Shown piece after piece: positions 1-6,166 of a DNA stretch of 13,309 nt (positions are counted from its first letter, which is position 1; the number at the start of each line of letters is the position of its first letter). This DNA comes from Chitinophagia bacterium (GTDB taxonomy: Bacteria; Bacteroidota; Bacteroidia; Chitinophagales; Chitinophagaceae), in assembly GCA_010021705.1 (NCBI GenBank), contig RGMU01000019.1:1-13309 (forward strand), given 5' to 3'. The notes beneath the pieces are model-generated. The model was not told the DNA's origin and made no database searches. It saw only the letters and a program-made list of their open reading frames with translations. The translations under genes were made by a program, and so were the position numbers.

Positions 1-197
1 ACCACCCTGCGAAAATCTACCAACACCGGCTGCCGCTCAGGGTTGCTGAATTTGAGGTCGGTAATGGTAACAAAGTCTTTTTCGTATTGCGATAGCAAAG
101 CGTTTAAGAAGTCTATTAATGAGGCTTTACTTGCTTCTTCGCCAAAGAGCTTCTTAAACCCAAAGTCGGTAAACGGATTAACGTATAGTGCAGGCAT
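1..197 (-). CDS. Rpn-family PD-(D/E)XK nuclease / putative transposase, N-terminal part (runs off the window)
   Basis: The start codon is the ATG complementary to 195-197. The 65 visible residues open with MPALYVNPFTDFGFKKLFGE and continue through a SLIDFLNALL segment and an ITDLKFSNPE segment. This opening (NPFTDFGFKKLFG, then a helix with DFLN and a TDLKF..NPE stretch) is characteristic of the Rpn / PDDEXK_2 family, which is abundant in Bacteroidota and usually about 280-310 residues long. Family members are DNA endonucleases linked to RecA-independent recombination, often annotated as transposases. The catalytic D...E-x-K residues lie downstream, outside the window, so activity cannot be judged. 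The gene is divergent from dnaK. An exact TAnnTTTG box at 211-218 on this strand implies a transcript with a leader of only about 10 nt. Family assignment is by recognised sequence pattern; whether the gene is intact is unknown. Confidence 0.82.
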   Translation of the reverse strand, partial: MPALYVNPFTDFGFKKLFGEEASKASLIDFLNALLSQYEKDFVTITDLKFSNPERQPVLVDFRRV

Positions 198-210
198 AGC
201 GGTTTTTGTG

Positions 211-240
211 CAAAGTTAGCTAATAAACCAACTTACACAA
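211..240 (-). promoter_or_regulatory. Bacteroidota-type promoter for the Rpn-family gene
   Basis: Reading the minus strand, TTG at 240-238 is followed after 19 nt by TAACTTTG at 218-211. This is an exact match to the -7 box TAnnTTTG with a normal distance to the -33 TTG. Transcription would start near 205-207, leaving roughly 10 nt before the ATG at 197. Assignment rests only on consensus match and position. Confidence 0.5.
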
Positions 241-300
241 CAACGTCTTCCTTACAATTTGTCTTAATTTATGCAAAAACAAACCCATTTAAGCTACATA

Positions 301-334
301 ATGGCATATTGTTTTGCCAATATCTGCCATTTTT
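301..334 (+). promoter_or_regulatory. Imperfect hairpin between the divergent Rpn and dnaK genes
   Basis: ATGGCA (301-306) pairs with TGCCAT (325-330), and TATTG (307-311) pairs with CAATA (318-322). There is a 2-nt bulge at 323-324, a 6-nt loop, and four T after the stem. Further TGGCA copies occur at 343-347 and 350-354. It could be a weak terminator for antisense or read-through RNA, or a cluster of operator half-sites ahead of dnaK. No CIRCE element is present. Function is not known. Confidence 0.3.
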
Positions 335-349
335 GCAGTATGTGGCAGG

Positions 350-365
350 TGGCACAAACATTGTA
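350..365 (+). promoter_or_regulatory. Sigma-54-like -24/-12 element upstream of dnaK (candidate)
   Basis: TGGCACAAACATTGTA resembles the RpoN consensus TGGCAC-N5-TTGCA. The GG of the -24 box (351-352) is 10 nt from a GT (363-364) that stands where the -12 GC is expected. A start near 376 would give a leader of about 50 nt to the dnaK ATG. The -12 mismatch weakens the call. No exact TAnnTTTG box was found between 198 and 425 on this strand, so the real dnaK promoter remains uncertain. Confidence 0.25.
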
Positions 366-425
366 TAGTAGAATAATGTTTAGCTAAAACAAACAGCTAA
401 ACCGTAAAAATAAATATCTTGTAAC

Positions 426-2345
426 ATGGGAAAAATAATAGGAATAGACTTAGGAACAACCAACTCTTGCGTGGCTGTGATGGAGGGTAACGAACCCGTA
501 GTAATAGCCAATGACGAAGGCAGACGCACTACACCATCAATAGTGGCGTTCTTAAAAAATGGCGAAAGAAAAATAGGCGACCCCGCCAAACGCCAAGCCA
601 TTACCAATCCGGTGAACACCATTCAGTCCATTAAACGCTTTATGGGCAGACGCTTTGACGAAGTGCGCGGCGAAATTGAACACAATACCTACAAAGTGGT
701 GCGCGGCGACAACAACACCCCCCGCGTAGATATTGACGGCAGAATGTACACCCCGCAAGAAATTTCGGCTATGGTGCTTCAAAAAATGAAGAAAACAGCC
801 GAAGAATTTTTGGGCAAAGAGGTAACAGAAGCCGTGATTACCGTGCCGGCATACTTTAACGATGCGCAGCGAAACGCCACCAAAGAAGCAGGCGAAATAG
901 CAGGCTTAACCGTGAAGCGCGTTATCAACGAACCCACCGCAGCAGCATTAGCCTACGGATTTGGCTTAAACGATAGCCAAAAAGATTCTAAAATTGCCGT
1001 TTTTGACTTAGGCGGCGGTACGTTTGACGTATCTATATTAGAACTTGGCGGTGGTGTGTTGGAAGTAAAGTCAACCAACGGTGATACCCACCTTGGCGGT
1101 GATGACTTTGACAAAGTGATAATGGAATGGCTAAACGAAGAATTTAAGCGTGAAGAAAACATAGACCTTAGAAAAGACCCTATGGCATGGCAGCGCATTA
1201 AAGAAGCCGCTGAAAAGTCTAAAATAGAGCTTTCCGCTTCACAGGAGGCTGAAATTAACCTGCCGTTTATCACTGCAGTGGACGGGGTGCCTAAGCACCT
1301 TGTGCGCAAACTAACCCGCTCAAAGTTTGAACAAATGTGCGACAGCCTGATAGAGCGCACCTTAGAACCCTGCCGCAAAGCTCTGAAAGATGCCGGTATG
1401 TCCACGTCTGAAATAGATGAGGTGATATTGGTAGGAGGCTCTACGCGCATTCCTAAAGTGCAAGAGGTGGTAGAAAAATTCTTTGGCAAGCGTCCTCACA
1501 AAGGCGTTAATCCTGATGAAGTAGTTGCCGTAGGCGCAGCCATACAAGGCGGTATATTAGCCGGAGACATAAAAGACCGTAGCGATGTGCCAATATTGAT
1601 AGACGTTACGCCACTGTCTTTAGGCATTGAAACTATGGGTGCCGTAATGACCAAGCTAATTGAAGCCAACACCGCCATTCCTACCCGCAAAAGCGAAATA
1701 TTCTCCACCGCTACCGACAACCAGCCAAGCGTAGAAATAGTGGTGCTGCAAGGCGAACGCACTATGGCAAAAGACAATAAGAGCTTAGGACGCTTTATAT
1801 TAGACGGCATTCCGCCTGCCCGCCGTGGTGAACCGCAAATTGAGGTTATATTTGACATTGATGCCAACGGCATATTAAGCGTAACTGCCCGTGATAAAAC
1901 CACCGGTAAGCAGCAAAACGTGAGAATAGAAGCCGGTAGCGGATTGAGCAAAGAAGAAATTGAGCGCATGAAAAACGAAGCCCGTGCCAATGAAGATGCC
2001 GACCAAAAAATGAGAGACCGCATTGAAAAGCTGAACAAAGCCGACAGCCTGATTTTTAACAGCGAAAAGCAGCTTAAAGAAAATGGCGACAAAATGAGCG
2101 GCAACGAAAAAGCAGCCATTGAAAGTGCATTAGAACAGCTAAGAAATGCCCATAAGTTGCAAGACCTTGACGGCATAGACAGTGCCGAAGCTGCCCTTAA
2201 TGCCGCATGGCAAGCTGCAAGCGCAAGCCTGCAAAGCCAAGCTGCTAACGGCGAAAATCCGTATAGCTCCGGCAACCCCTTCAACTCGGGCAATGGTGCC
2301 GCCACCACCGCAGACGACATTGTAGATGCCGAAGTGGTGAAATAA
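426..2345 (+). CDS. dnaK: Molecular chaperone DnaK (Hsp70)
   Basis: Cytoplasmic ATP-dependent chaperone that binds exposed hydrophobic peptide stretches. It normally works with DnaJ and GrpE, neither of which is in this window. The 639-residue length is normal for bacterial DnaK. All three Hsp70 signatures are visible: GIDLGTTNS at 6-14, VFDLGGGTFDVSIL at 192-205 and VILVGGSTRIPKVQE at 333-347. Lys70 and Thr199, the ATPase residues known from E. coli DnaK, are conserved. The interdomain linker and start of the substrate-binding domain (DVTPLSLGIET) lie at about 393-403. The C-terminal helical lid runs from about 505, followed by a Gly/Asn/Ala-rich tail ending DAEVVK. The first ATG gives the canonical MGKIIGIDLG start; the leader is AT-rich without a Shine-Dalgarno site. 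The gene appears monocistronic, with a strong terminator starting 27 nt after its stop. Confidence 0.98.
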   Translation: MGKIIGIDLGTTNSCVAVMEGNEPVVIANDEGRRTTPSIVAFLKNGERKIGDPAKRQAITNPVNTIQSIKRFMGRRFDEVRGEIEHNTYKVVRGDNNTPRVDIDGRMYTPQEISAMVLQKMKKTAEEFLGKEVTEAVITVPAYFNDAQRNATKEAGEIAGLTVKRVINEPTAAALAYGFGLNDSQKDSKIAVFDLGGGTFDVSILELGGGVLEVKSTNGDTHLGGDDFDKVIMEWLNEEFKREENIDLRKDPMAWQRIKEAAEKSKIELSASQEAEINLPFITAVDGVPKHLVRKLTRSKFEQMCDSLIERTLEPCRKALKDAGMSTSEIDEVILVGGSTRIPKVQEVVEKFFGKRPHKGVNPDEVVAVGAAIQGGILAGDIKDRSDVPILIDVTPLSLGIETMGAVMTKLIEANTAIPTRKSEIFSTATDNQPSVEIVVLQGERTMAKDNKSLGRFILDGIPPARRGEPQIEVIFDIDANGILSVTARDKTTGKQQNVRIEAGSGLSKEEIERMKNEARANEDADQKMRDRIEKLNKADSLIFNSEKQLKENGDKMSGNEKAAIESALEQLRNAHKLQDLDGIDSAEAALNAAWQAASASLQSQAANGENPYSSGNPFNSGNGAATTADDIVDAEVVK

Positions 2346-2371
2346 ACCATTGATAACCTAAATAGAATTTC

Positions 2372-2402
2372 AAAAAAGCCCCATGTTTTGTGGGGCTTTT
2401 TT
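2372..2402. terminator. Strong bidirectional intrinsic terminator after dnaK
   Basis: A perfect 12-bp stem: AAAAAAGCCCCA at 2372-2383 pairs with TGGGGCTTTTTT at 2391-2402, with a 7-nt loop (TGTTTTG). The GC core has a T-run 3' and an A-run 5', so it can stop dnaK transcription on the plus strand and the convergent restriction-modification gene (stop at 2459) on the minus strand. Confidence 0.93.
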
Positions 2403-2458
2403 AATGCTGTATTTTAGAGTAATAGCCAAAATTCAGGCTGTGGGTGCTTTTCTACCCT

Positions 2459-3634
2459 TTACAATACCACATCTGTATGGGGTGCTATTATTTTTATATC
2501 TTCAGCAGTTAAATGATATAGCTTATATATTATTAGGTCAATGTTTTTTTCATATTTTTCTACATTCGCCTGTGGGTTATTCTTTTTAAGTGCCGTAATC
2601 TTATCTACAAGTTCAATTAAGATTTTCTCATCGCTTTTGGGTATTACCGGAATCGGTAGCATTTCTATGTAAGGAATATCAAACCTTAAATACCCTCCTT
2701 GCATGTGTGTGGTTTCAAACTTTAAGTAATACCAGCGGTTCGCAAATGTGCTGTTTATAATTGCTAAAAGCAATTTCAAATCAATAGCTGCATCGGTAAT
2801 TAATATGGATTTGCCTACATATCTATTTTCAGTATCAATACATGCTTGAATTTGCTTTGTGAGGCGACCTATTACAATTTTAGGCTTTTCAAACTCCTTT
2901 CTAATGCTATTAGAGTATATGTTTACGGGAATGTATTCTGCTTGCCAATCTACGTAATACTTTTTGGTATCCGCAGTTTGCAATATAGGTTTATATAGCT
3001 TCTTTTGAGAATTAGGTAGATTATTAAATGTTTCAGCATTTATTTTTAGCTGTCCGTAGCCGGCTTTTGAAGTACCCCATTTTAATTTAGCAATCGCCCC
3101 AAGTGTTTTTTTCCCCTGTTCTATTTTGTTTAATATGAAATATTCATGGTTTATTGGAATTATGTTTTCTTCAGTATTTAGCAGTTTTGATTGAGCAACA
3201 ACAAATGATGTGTCATACAGGTTTTCTAAGTTGTAACATCTATTTACGCTAATATTATTATGCGTAATGTTTGATGATGATTTTTGGTACATCCAAATCA
3301 CGGTGTATGTTGAAGCCTCCTTAAATACGCTTAAATAGGATACGTCAGTGATAAAGTTTATCGTTCTATTGTTTAATAAAAACCGCCTTAGCGGTAGCCC
3401 ATTATCGGTAGATAAAAATTGATTGGGGTTGATGAAGCAAAATATCCCCCCATCATTTAGAAGACAATCTGCAAGTTCAATAAAATATTGATATAGGTTG
3501 GGTCTATTAGTTTGTTTGTTAATTGGGTATGAATTATTAGCAACAATAGCATGGTCTATAAGACGGTAGTCTATATAGGGTGGATTACCTATCACAATAT
3601 CATAGCCCTGAAATTTACCATTATCATCTAACAA
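2459..3634 (-). CDS. Fragment 3 of the broken R-M gene: catalytic NPPY motif and TaqI-like target-recognition domain
   Basis: 391 residues if counted from a TTG at 3634, but the same frame is open and homologous back to the TAG at 3767. The skipped 44 codons read ERKTKIEKRQ... to FEWRFEFPE, a well-known family segment, so 3634 is not a true start. Methyltransferase motif IV NPPY (3575-3586) defines an N6-adenine methylase. A YQYFIELADCLLNDGGIFCF stretch and a FITDVSYLSVF stretch complete the catalytic domain. From about residue 180 the sequence follows the TaqI-like C-terminal specificity domain (LKWGTSKAGYG, YKPILQTADTKKYYVDW, FEKPKIVIGR, TTHMQGGYLRFDIPYIEMLP). That domain recognises the target sequence. 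The end at 2459 lies 56 nt from the shared terminator. Confidence 0.7.
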   Translation of the reverse strand: MLDDNGKFQGYDIVIGNPPYIDYRLIDHAIVANNSYPINKQTNRPNLYQYFIELADCLLNDGGIFCFINPNQFLSTDNGLPLRRFLLNNRTINFITDVSYLSVFKEASTYTVIWMYQKSSSNITHNNISVNRCYNLENLYDTSFVVAQSKLLNTEENIIPINHEYFILNKIEQGKKTLGAIAKLKWGTSKAGYGQLKINAETFNNLPNSQKKLYKPILQTADTKKYYVDWQAEYIPVNIYSNSIRKEFEKPKIVIGRLTKQIQACIDTENRYVGKSILITDAAIDLKLLLAIINSTFANRWYYLKFETTHMQGGYLRFDIPYIEMLPIPVIPKSDEKILIELVDKITALKKNNPQANVEKYEKNIDLIIYKLYHLTAEDIKIIAPHTDVVL

Positions 3635-3766
3635 TTCCGGAAATTCAAATCGCCATTCAAAGGCTTTATTGTATATTGTGTTATTTTTAAGGTCTTCTAA
3701 TGCTTTTGTAAGTGATTCTAATTTAGCTTGCAGTCGTTGCCTTTTTTCTATTTTGGTTTTGCGTTC

Positions 3767-4246
3767 CTACGGTGTATCATCATACATACCATTTTGAATT
3801 AGCAACTGATAATGCTCGTCTCCCACCTTTTTTAGCTCTTGCGCTATAGGATGTGTGCGGTCTATTTCAGTACGGAAATTGTCTTTTATGTCATTTATTA
3901 GTTTTTCAATTTCTTGTTTATGCACCCAGTTTCTTGCCTGCCTATAGGTTTGAACAGCTGTTTTGTAGGTATCAATATTCCATTTACTATTTTTTAGCGC
4001 ATGACTTAAATCTGCATCTAACGCAAAACGATAAAGTAAGCTATTGCCAAACTTAATATTAATATCTATATTGGGTAAGGTTTCTAATTCAGTATAGTTG
4101 CTTTGCTCTGTATAATAAGCGTGCTTTAATAATTCTATCCACAGACGGAGTCTGCATATTTTTACAGAATTTGGGTTAATATCAACGCCAAAAATGCAAT
4201 TTTCTATAATCGTTTGTTTTTCATGGTAATGCATCATTAGCCACAA
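3767..4246 (-). CDS. Fragment 2 of the broken R-M gene: methyltransferase core between motifs I and IV
   Basis: This frame is open for 159 codons from a TTG at 4246; the first in-frame ATGs are at about 4237 and 4234. Homology to the family begins only at HEKQTIIENC and continues through FGVDINPNSVKICRLRLWIE (the acidic motif II region) and LETLPNIDINIKFGNSL to YDDTP, where a TAG ends it. Immediately upstream the frame is closed by a TAA at 4247-4249, so the overlap with fragment 1 is under 30 nt and marks where the frame was lost. It is not a plausible independent gene and has no credible start signal. It is listed because it is real decayed coding sequence. Confidence 0.6.
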   Translation of the reverse strand: MWLMMHYHEKQTIIENCIFGVDINPNSVKICRLRLWIELLKHAYYTEQSNYTELETLPNIDINIKFGNSLLYRFALDADLSHALKNSKWNIDTYKTAVQTYRQARNWVHKQEIEKLINDIKDNFRTEIDRTHPIAQELKKVGDEHYQLLIQNGMYDDTP

Positions 4247-5993
4247 TTATGTTGCAATCTTTAATCCAATCGCCTTGCCTATCTGTTAATATTCGTAGTT
4301 CACTTTTTATTGCTATTATTTCATTGAGGGCAGATACTAAAAAGTGCCCCGAACCCACAGCCGGGTCGCATATCCTCAGCGAATTTACAATTGCATTAGC
4401 TTCTGCCATTTCAATGTCTCTCATTTTATTAACGAGGTCTTTAAAATGGACGCAATTCCAGCCTTTAACGGTATTAAATTTTTGTATTATTGCTTTGCGT
4501 ATGCTTTCACTGCACATATACATGGTTACGGAACCGGGCGTAAAAAAAGATCCGTCTTTATATCCATTAATCTTCTCAAATATCAAACCTAATACAGATG
4601 CATTAATAAGGTTTTTATTTTCTACTTGAATAAGTTCATTGCTTACGGAACTAAAATCGTAGGCATCTAAAAACCGGAGTAAATAGGGTAATAAAAAAGT
4701 TTTTCCTACGCGCCTTTTTCCAAGCGGGTCTTTTAATACCGTATTAGGTAAGAGTGGAAGTAGTAAGTTGCTGTCTATAGACTCAATTTCAAAAGTTTGC
4801 TGCTCTAATGCTGTTCGTTCAAAAAGCGAACTATTAAGGTAAGGAACATGCTTGTACTTTTCCTGTAATTGGCTACGCTTTTTAACCGGTTGTGCCAATA
4901 TGTCAAAAAAAAGTTGATTTAGGTCATTAAAAGTGTGTAAAAAATCAACATTCATAAACATATACTCAGGTTTATTAGGGTGGTATCCCATCAACTGCCC
5001 TTCCAATAGCTTAATGAATAATATACGGTTTAGCCAAGTAACGCAAAGTTCCATTGCTACTCCCCAAAGTTGCTCCTCCCTGTTTGTGCCATACTCGGTT
5101 AAATTGGCTATTTTTGAAAGGCTATTTTTGCTTTCTAATTTACTTATAATGTTCTCTACCAATGAAGCAGGTTGAGGGGCTTGCCGGCGTGTGATTATTT
5201 TTTTGCCTTTTTCTTTCTTTTCTTCTAGTCCTAAAATGTATAGCAGTTCGTAAAAAAAGCCTGTATCTAAACTATTGCTGTCGTTAGCAAAAGGTTGTTT
5301 AAGGAGATGTACAGGAGATAAGATTTTATAGATATTAACCAATGTATCTGTATCATTCGTATCTATCCATTTTTTATATTGTGTAAAATCAATCTGCGTG
5401 CAGGGCATTTGTATTTTTAAGCTACCCCAAAACGGTTGGGCTATGCTTTCAAAAAAATAGCTTGTATTGTTGCCGCTTTGTTTATAATCTTCATATTGTT
5501 TACGAAGCAGTTTATTTTGGTGAACGTGGGTATCCCACCAAGTAGCATCAAATAAAAACCATTGCCAGGCATTTGTAACGATAAGATGGCGAATATTATT
5601 TTCTTTGTTGTCTATGCGTGCACGCAAATAATAAAGCAGTAACTGCCATAAAGCTTTGCTGTTGGGCTGCTCTACATTTATCATTTCTACTTTATTAGCC
5701 GGGCTTTTTACTTCAAAAAGCACTCCAATTGGCGAACCGGAGCCGGCATCGGAATGAATTACTAAGTCATTACTATTCTTAGTATTAATGGCAAACCTAC
5801 TACCATACCAAGCTGATTTTAATAAATAAATGATGTTATTTTTGTTATGCTCTTCAGTTTCATTATTATTAAGACCGTCTATAAATAAACTAAGTTGTTG
5901 TTTAAAGATGTCATACTCTCCCCTTTTCACCTTTTCCATGCGGTAGGCGGGTGCAAGTGTGTCTTTTACGGAATGAAGGCTGAATGAAAGCAT
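4221..5993 (-). CDS. Fragment 1 of the broken R-M gene: nuclease region, connector and methyltransferase motif I
   Basis: 590 residues beginning at ATG 5993. A second ATG at codon 19 is possible, but the longer start gives the LAPAYRMEKVKRGEYDIFK opening typical of this family. Residues about 55-100 carry the nuclease-like pattern: an SAWYGSRFAINTK stretch, Asp76 in NDLVIH, and Glu94-Val-Lys96 in VLFEVKSP, consistent with a D...E-x-K active site. Residues about 110-540 are the helical connector. Methyltransferase motif I, the SAM-binding DPAVGSGHFL, is at 543-552. The reading frame ends at TGA 4221-4223 just after VANDALP, inside the methyltransferase, so this piece alone lacks the NPPY catalytic motif and the target-recognition domain. 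It could at most be expressed as an unguided nuclease-connector fragment; I expect no methylation activity. Confidence 0.75.
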   Translation of the reverse strand: MLSFSLHSVKDTLAPAYRMEKVKRGEYDIFKQQLSLFIDGLNNNETEEHNKNNIIYLLKSAWYGSRFAINTKNSNDLVIHSDAGSGSPIGVLFEVKSPANKVEMINVEQPNSKALWQLLLYYLRARIDNKENNIRHLIVTNAWQWFLFDATWWDTHVHQNKLLRKQYEDYKQSGNNTSYFFESIAQPFWGSLKIQMPCTQIDFTQYKKWIDTNDTDTLVNIYKILSPVHLLKQPFANDSNSLDTGFFYELLYILGLEEKKEKGKKIITRRQAPQPASLVENIISKLESKNSLSKIANLTEYGTNREEQLWGVAMELCVTWLNRILFIKLLEGQLMGYHPNKPEYMFMNVDFLHTFNDLNQLFFDILAQPVKKRSQLQEKYKHVPYLNSSLFERTALEQQTFEIESIDSNLLLPLLPNTVLKDPLGKRRVGKTFLLPYLLRFLDAYDFSSVSNELIQVENKNLINASVLGLIFEKINGYKDGSFFTPGSVTMYMCSESIRKAIIQKFNTVKGWNCVHFKDLVNKMRDIEMAEANAIVNSLRICDPAVGSGHFLVSALNEIIAIKSELRILTDRQGDWIKDCNIIVANDALP

Positions 5994-6064
5994 AAGATAA
6001 TGGTGTGAAGGTAAGCAACTTTTGGCTAAATCTAAATAACTACCTCGCCCCCCCGCTAACGCGC

Positions 6065-6096
6065 AAAAAAGGCAACCTGATAAAGGCTGCCTTTTT
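6065..6096. terminator. Bidirectional intrinsic terminator between the surface-protein gene and the R-M gene
   Basis: AAAAAGGCA (6066-6074) pairs with TGCCTTTTT (6088-6096), followed inward by one A/C mismatch and two further G-C pairs around a 7-nt loop (TGATAAA). The A-run and T-run on either side allow function in both directions. It sits about 70 nt after the stop of the large surface-protein gene on the minus strand and separates it from the R-M gene starting at 5993. Confidence 0.85.
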
Positions 6097-6166
6097 GATT
6101 TTTACGAGAGGTTTTCTAAATGATAGTGAAGGGCACGCTGCGGGAGAACGCTGTATTTTAACCTTA

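Larger units (their letters stand above)
2459..5993 (-). pseudogene. Broken type IIG-like restriction-modification gene (Eco57I-type methylase with N-terminal nuclease and TaqI-like specificity domain)
   Basis: Read together, three open stretches form one protein of about 1180 codons. The order is an N-terminal PD-(D/E)XK-type nuclease region, a helical connector, an N6-adenine methyltransferase (motif I DPAVGSGHFL, motif IV NPPY) and a C-terminal TaqI-like target-recognition domain. This is the architecture of type IIG single-chain enzymes that both cut and methylate DNA. Two lesions interrupt it. A +1 frame change at about 4225-4240 joins ...VANDAL to HEKQTIIENC, and family members as I recall them have roughly 25-30 more residues here. 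A TAG at 3767-3769 lies in a frame that is otherwise open and homologous on both sides. Everything else looks well preserved, so inactivation seems recent, or the lesions could be sequencing errors. The block is visibly AT-richer than dnaK and recN, fitting horizontal acquisition. No BREX or DISARM partner genes are adjacent. Confidence 0.85.

Noticed and set aside
198..425. CIRCE-type HrcA operator before dnaK
   Set aside because: The TTAGCACTC/GAGTGCTAA pair is absent; only TGGCA/TGCCA repeats are present.
1496..2350. Long open frame (284 codons) antisense to dnaK, plus other antisense frames at 552-782 and 953-1489
   Set aside because: They mirror the codon pattern of dnaK, show no family resemblance, and have no promoter or start context; dnaK is certain in this interval.
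2383..2589. 68-codon plus-strand frame starting inside the dnaK terminator
   Set aside because: It overlaps the terminator stem and the 3' end of the R-M gene and has no recognisable features.
4221..4249. Programmed +1 frameshifting to make a full-length R-M protein
   Set aside because: No stimulatory structure or known slippery context was seen, an additional in-frame TAG follows 150 codons later, and family length suggests missing residues; decay is simpler.
2459..5993. PglX of a BREX system or a DISARM methylase
   Set aside because: The methylase fold is shared, but no BREX or DISARM partner genes are adjacent and the N-terminal D...E-x-K nuclease pattern fits a stand-alone type IIG enzyme.
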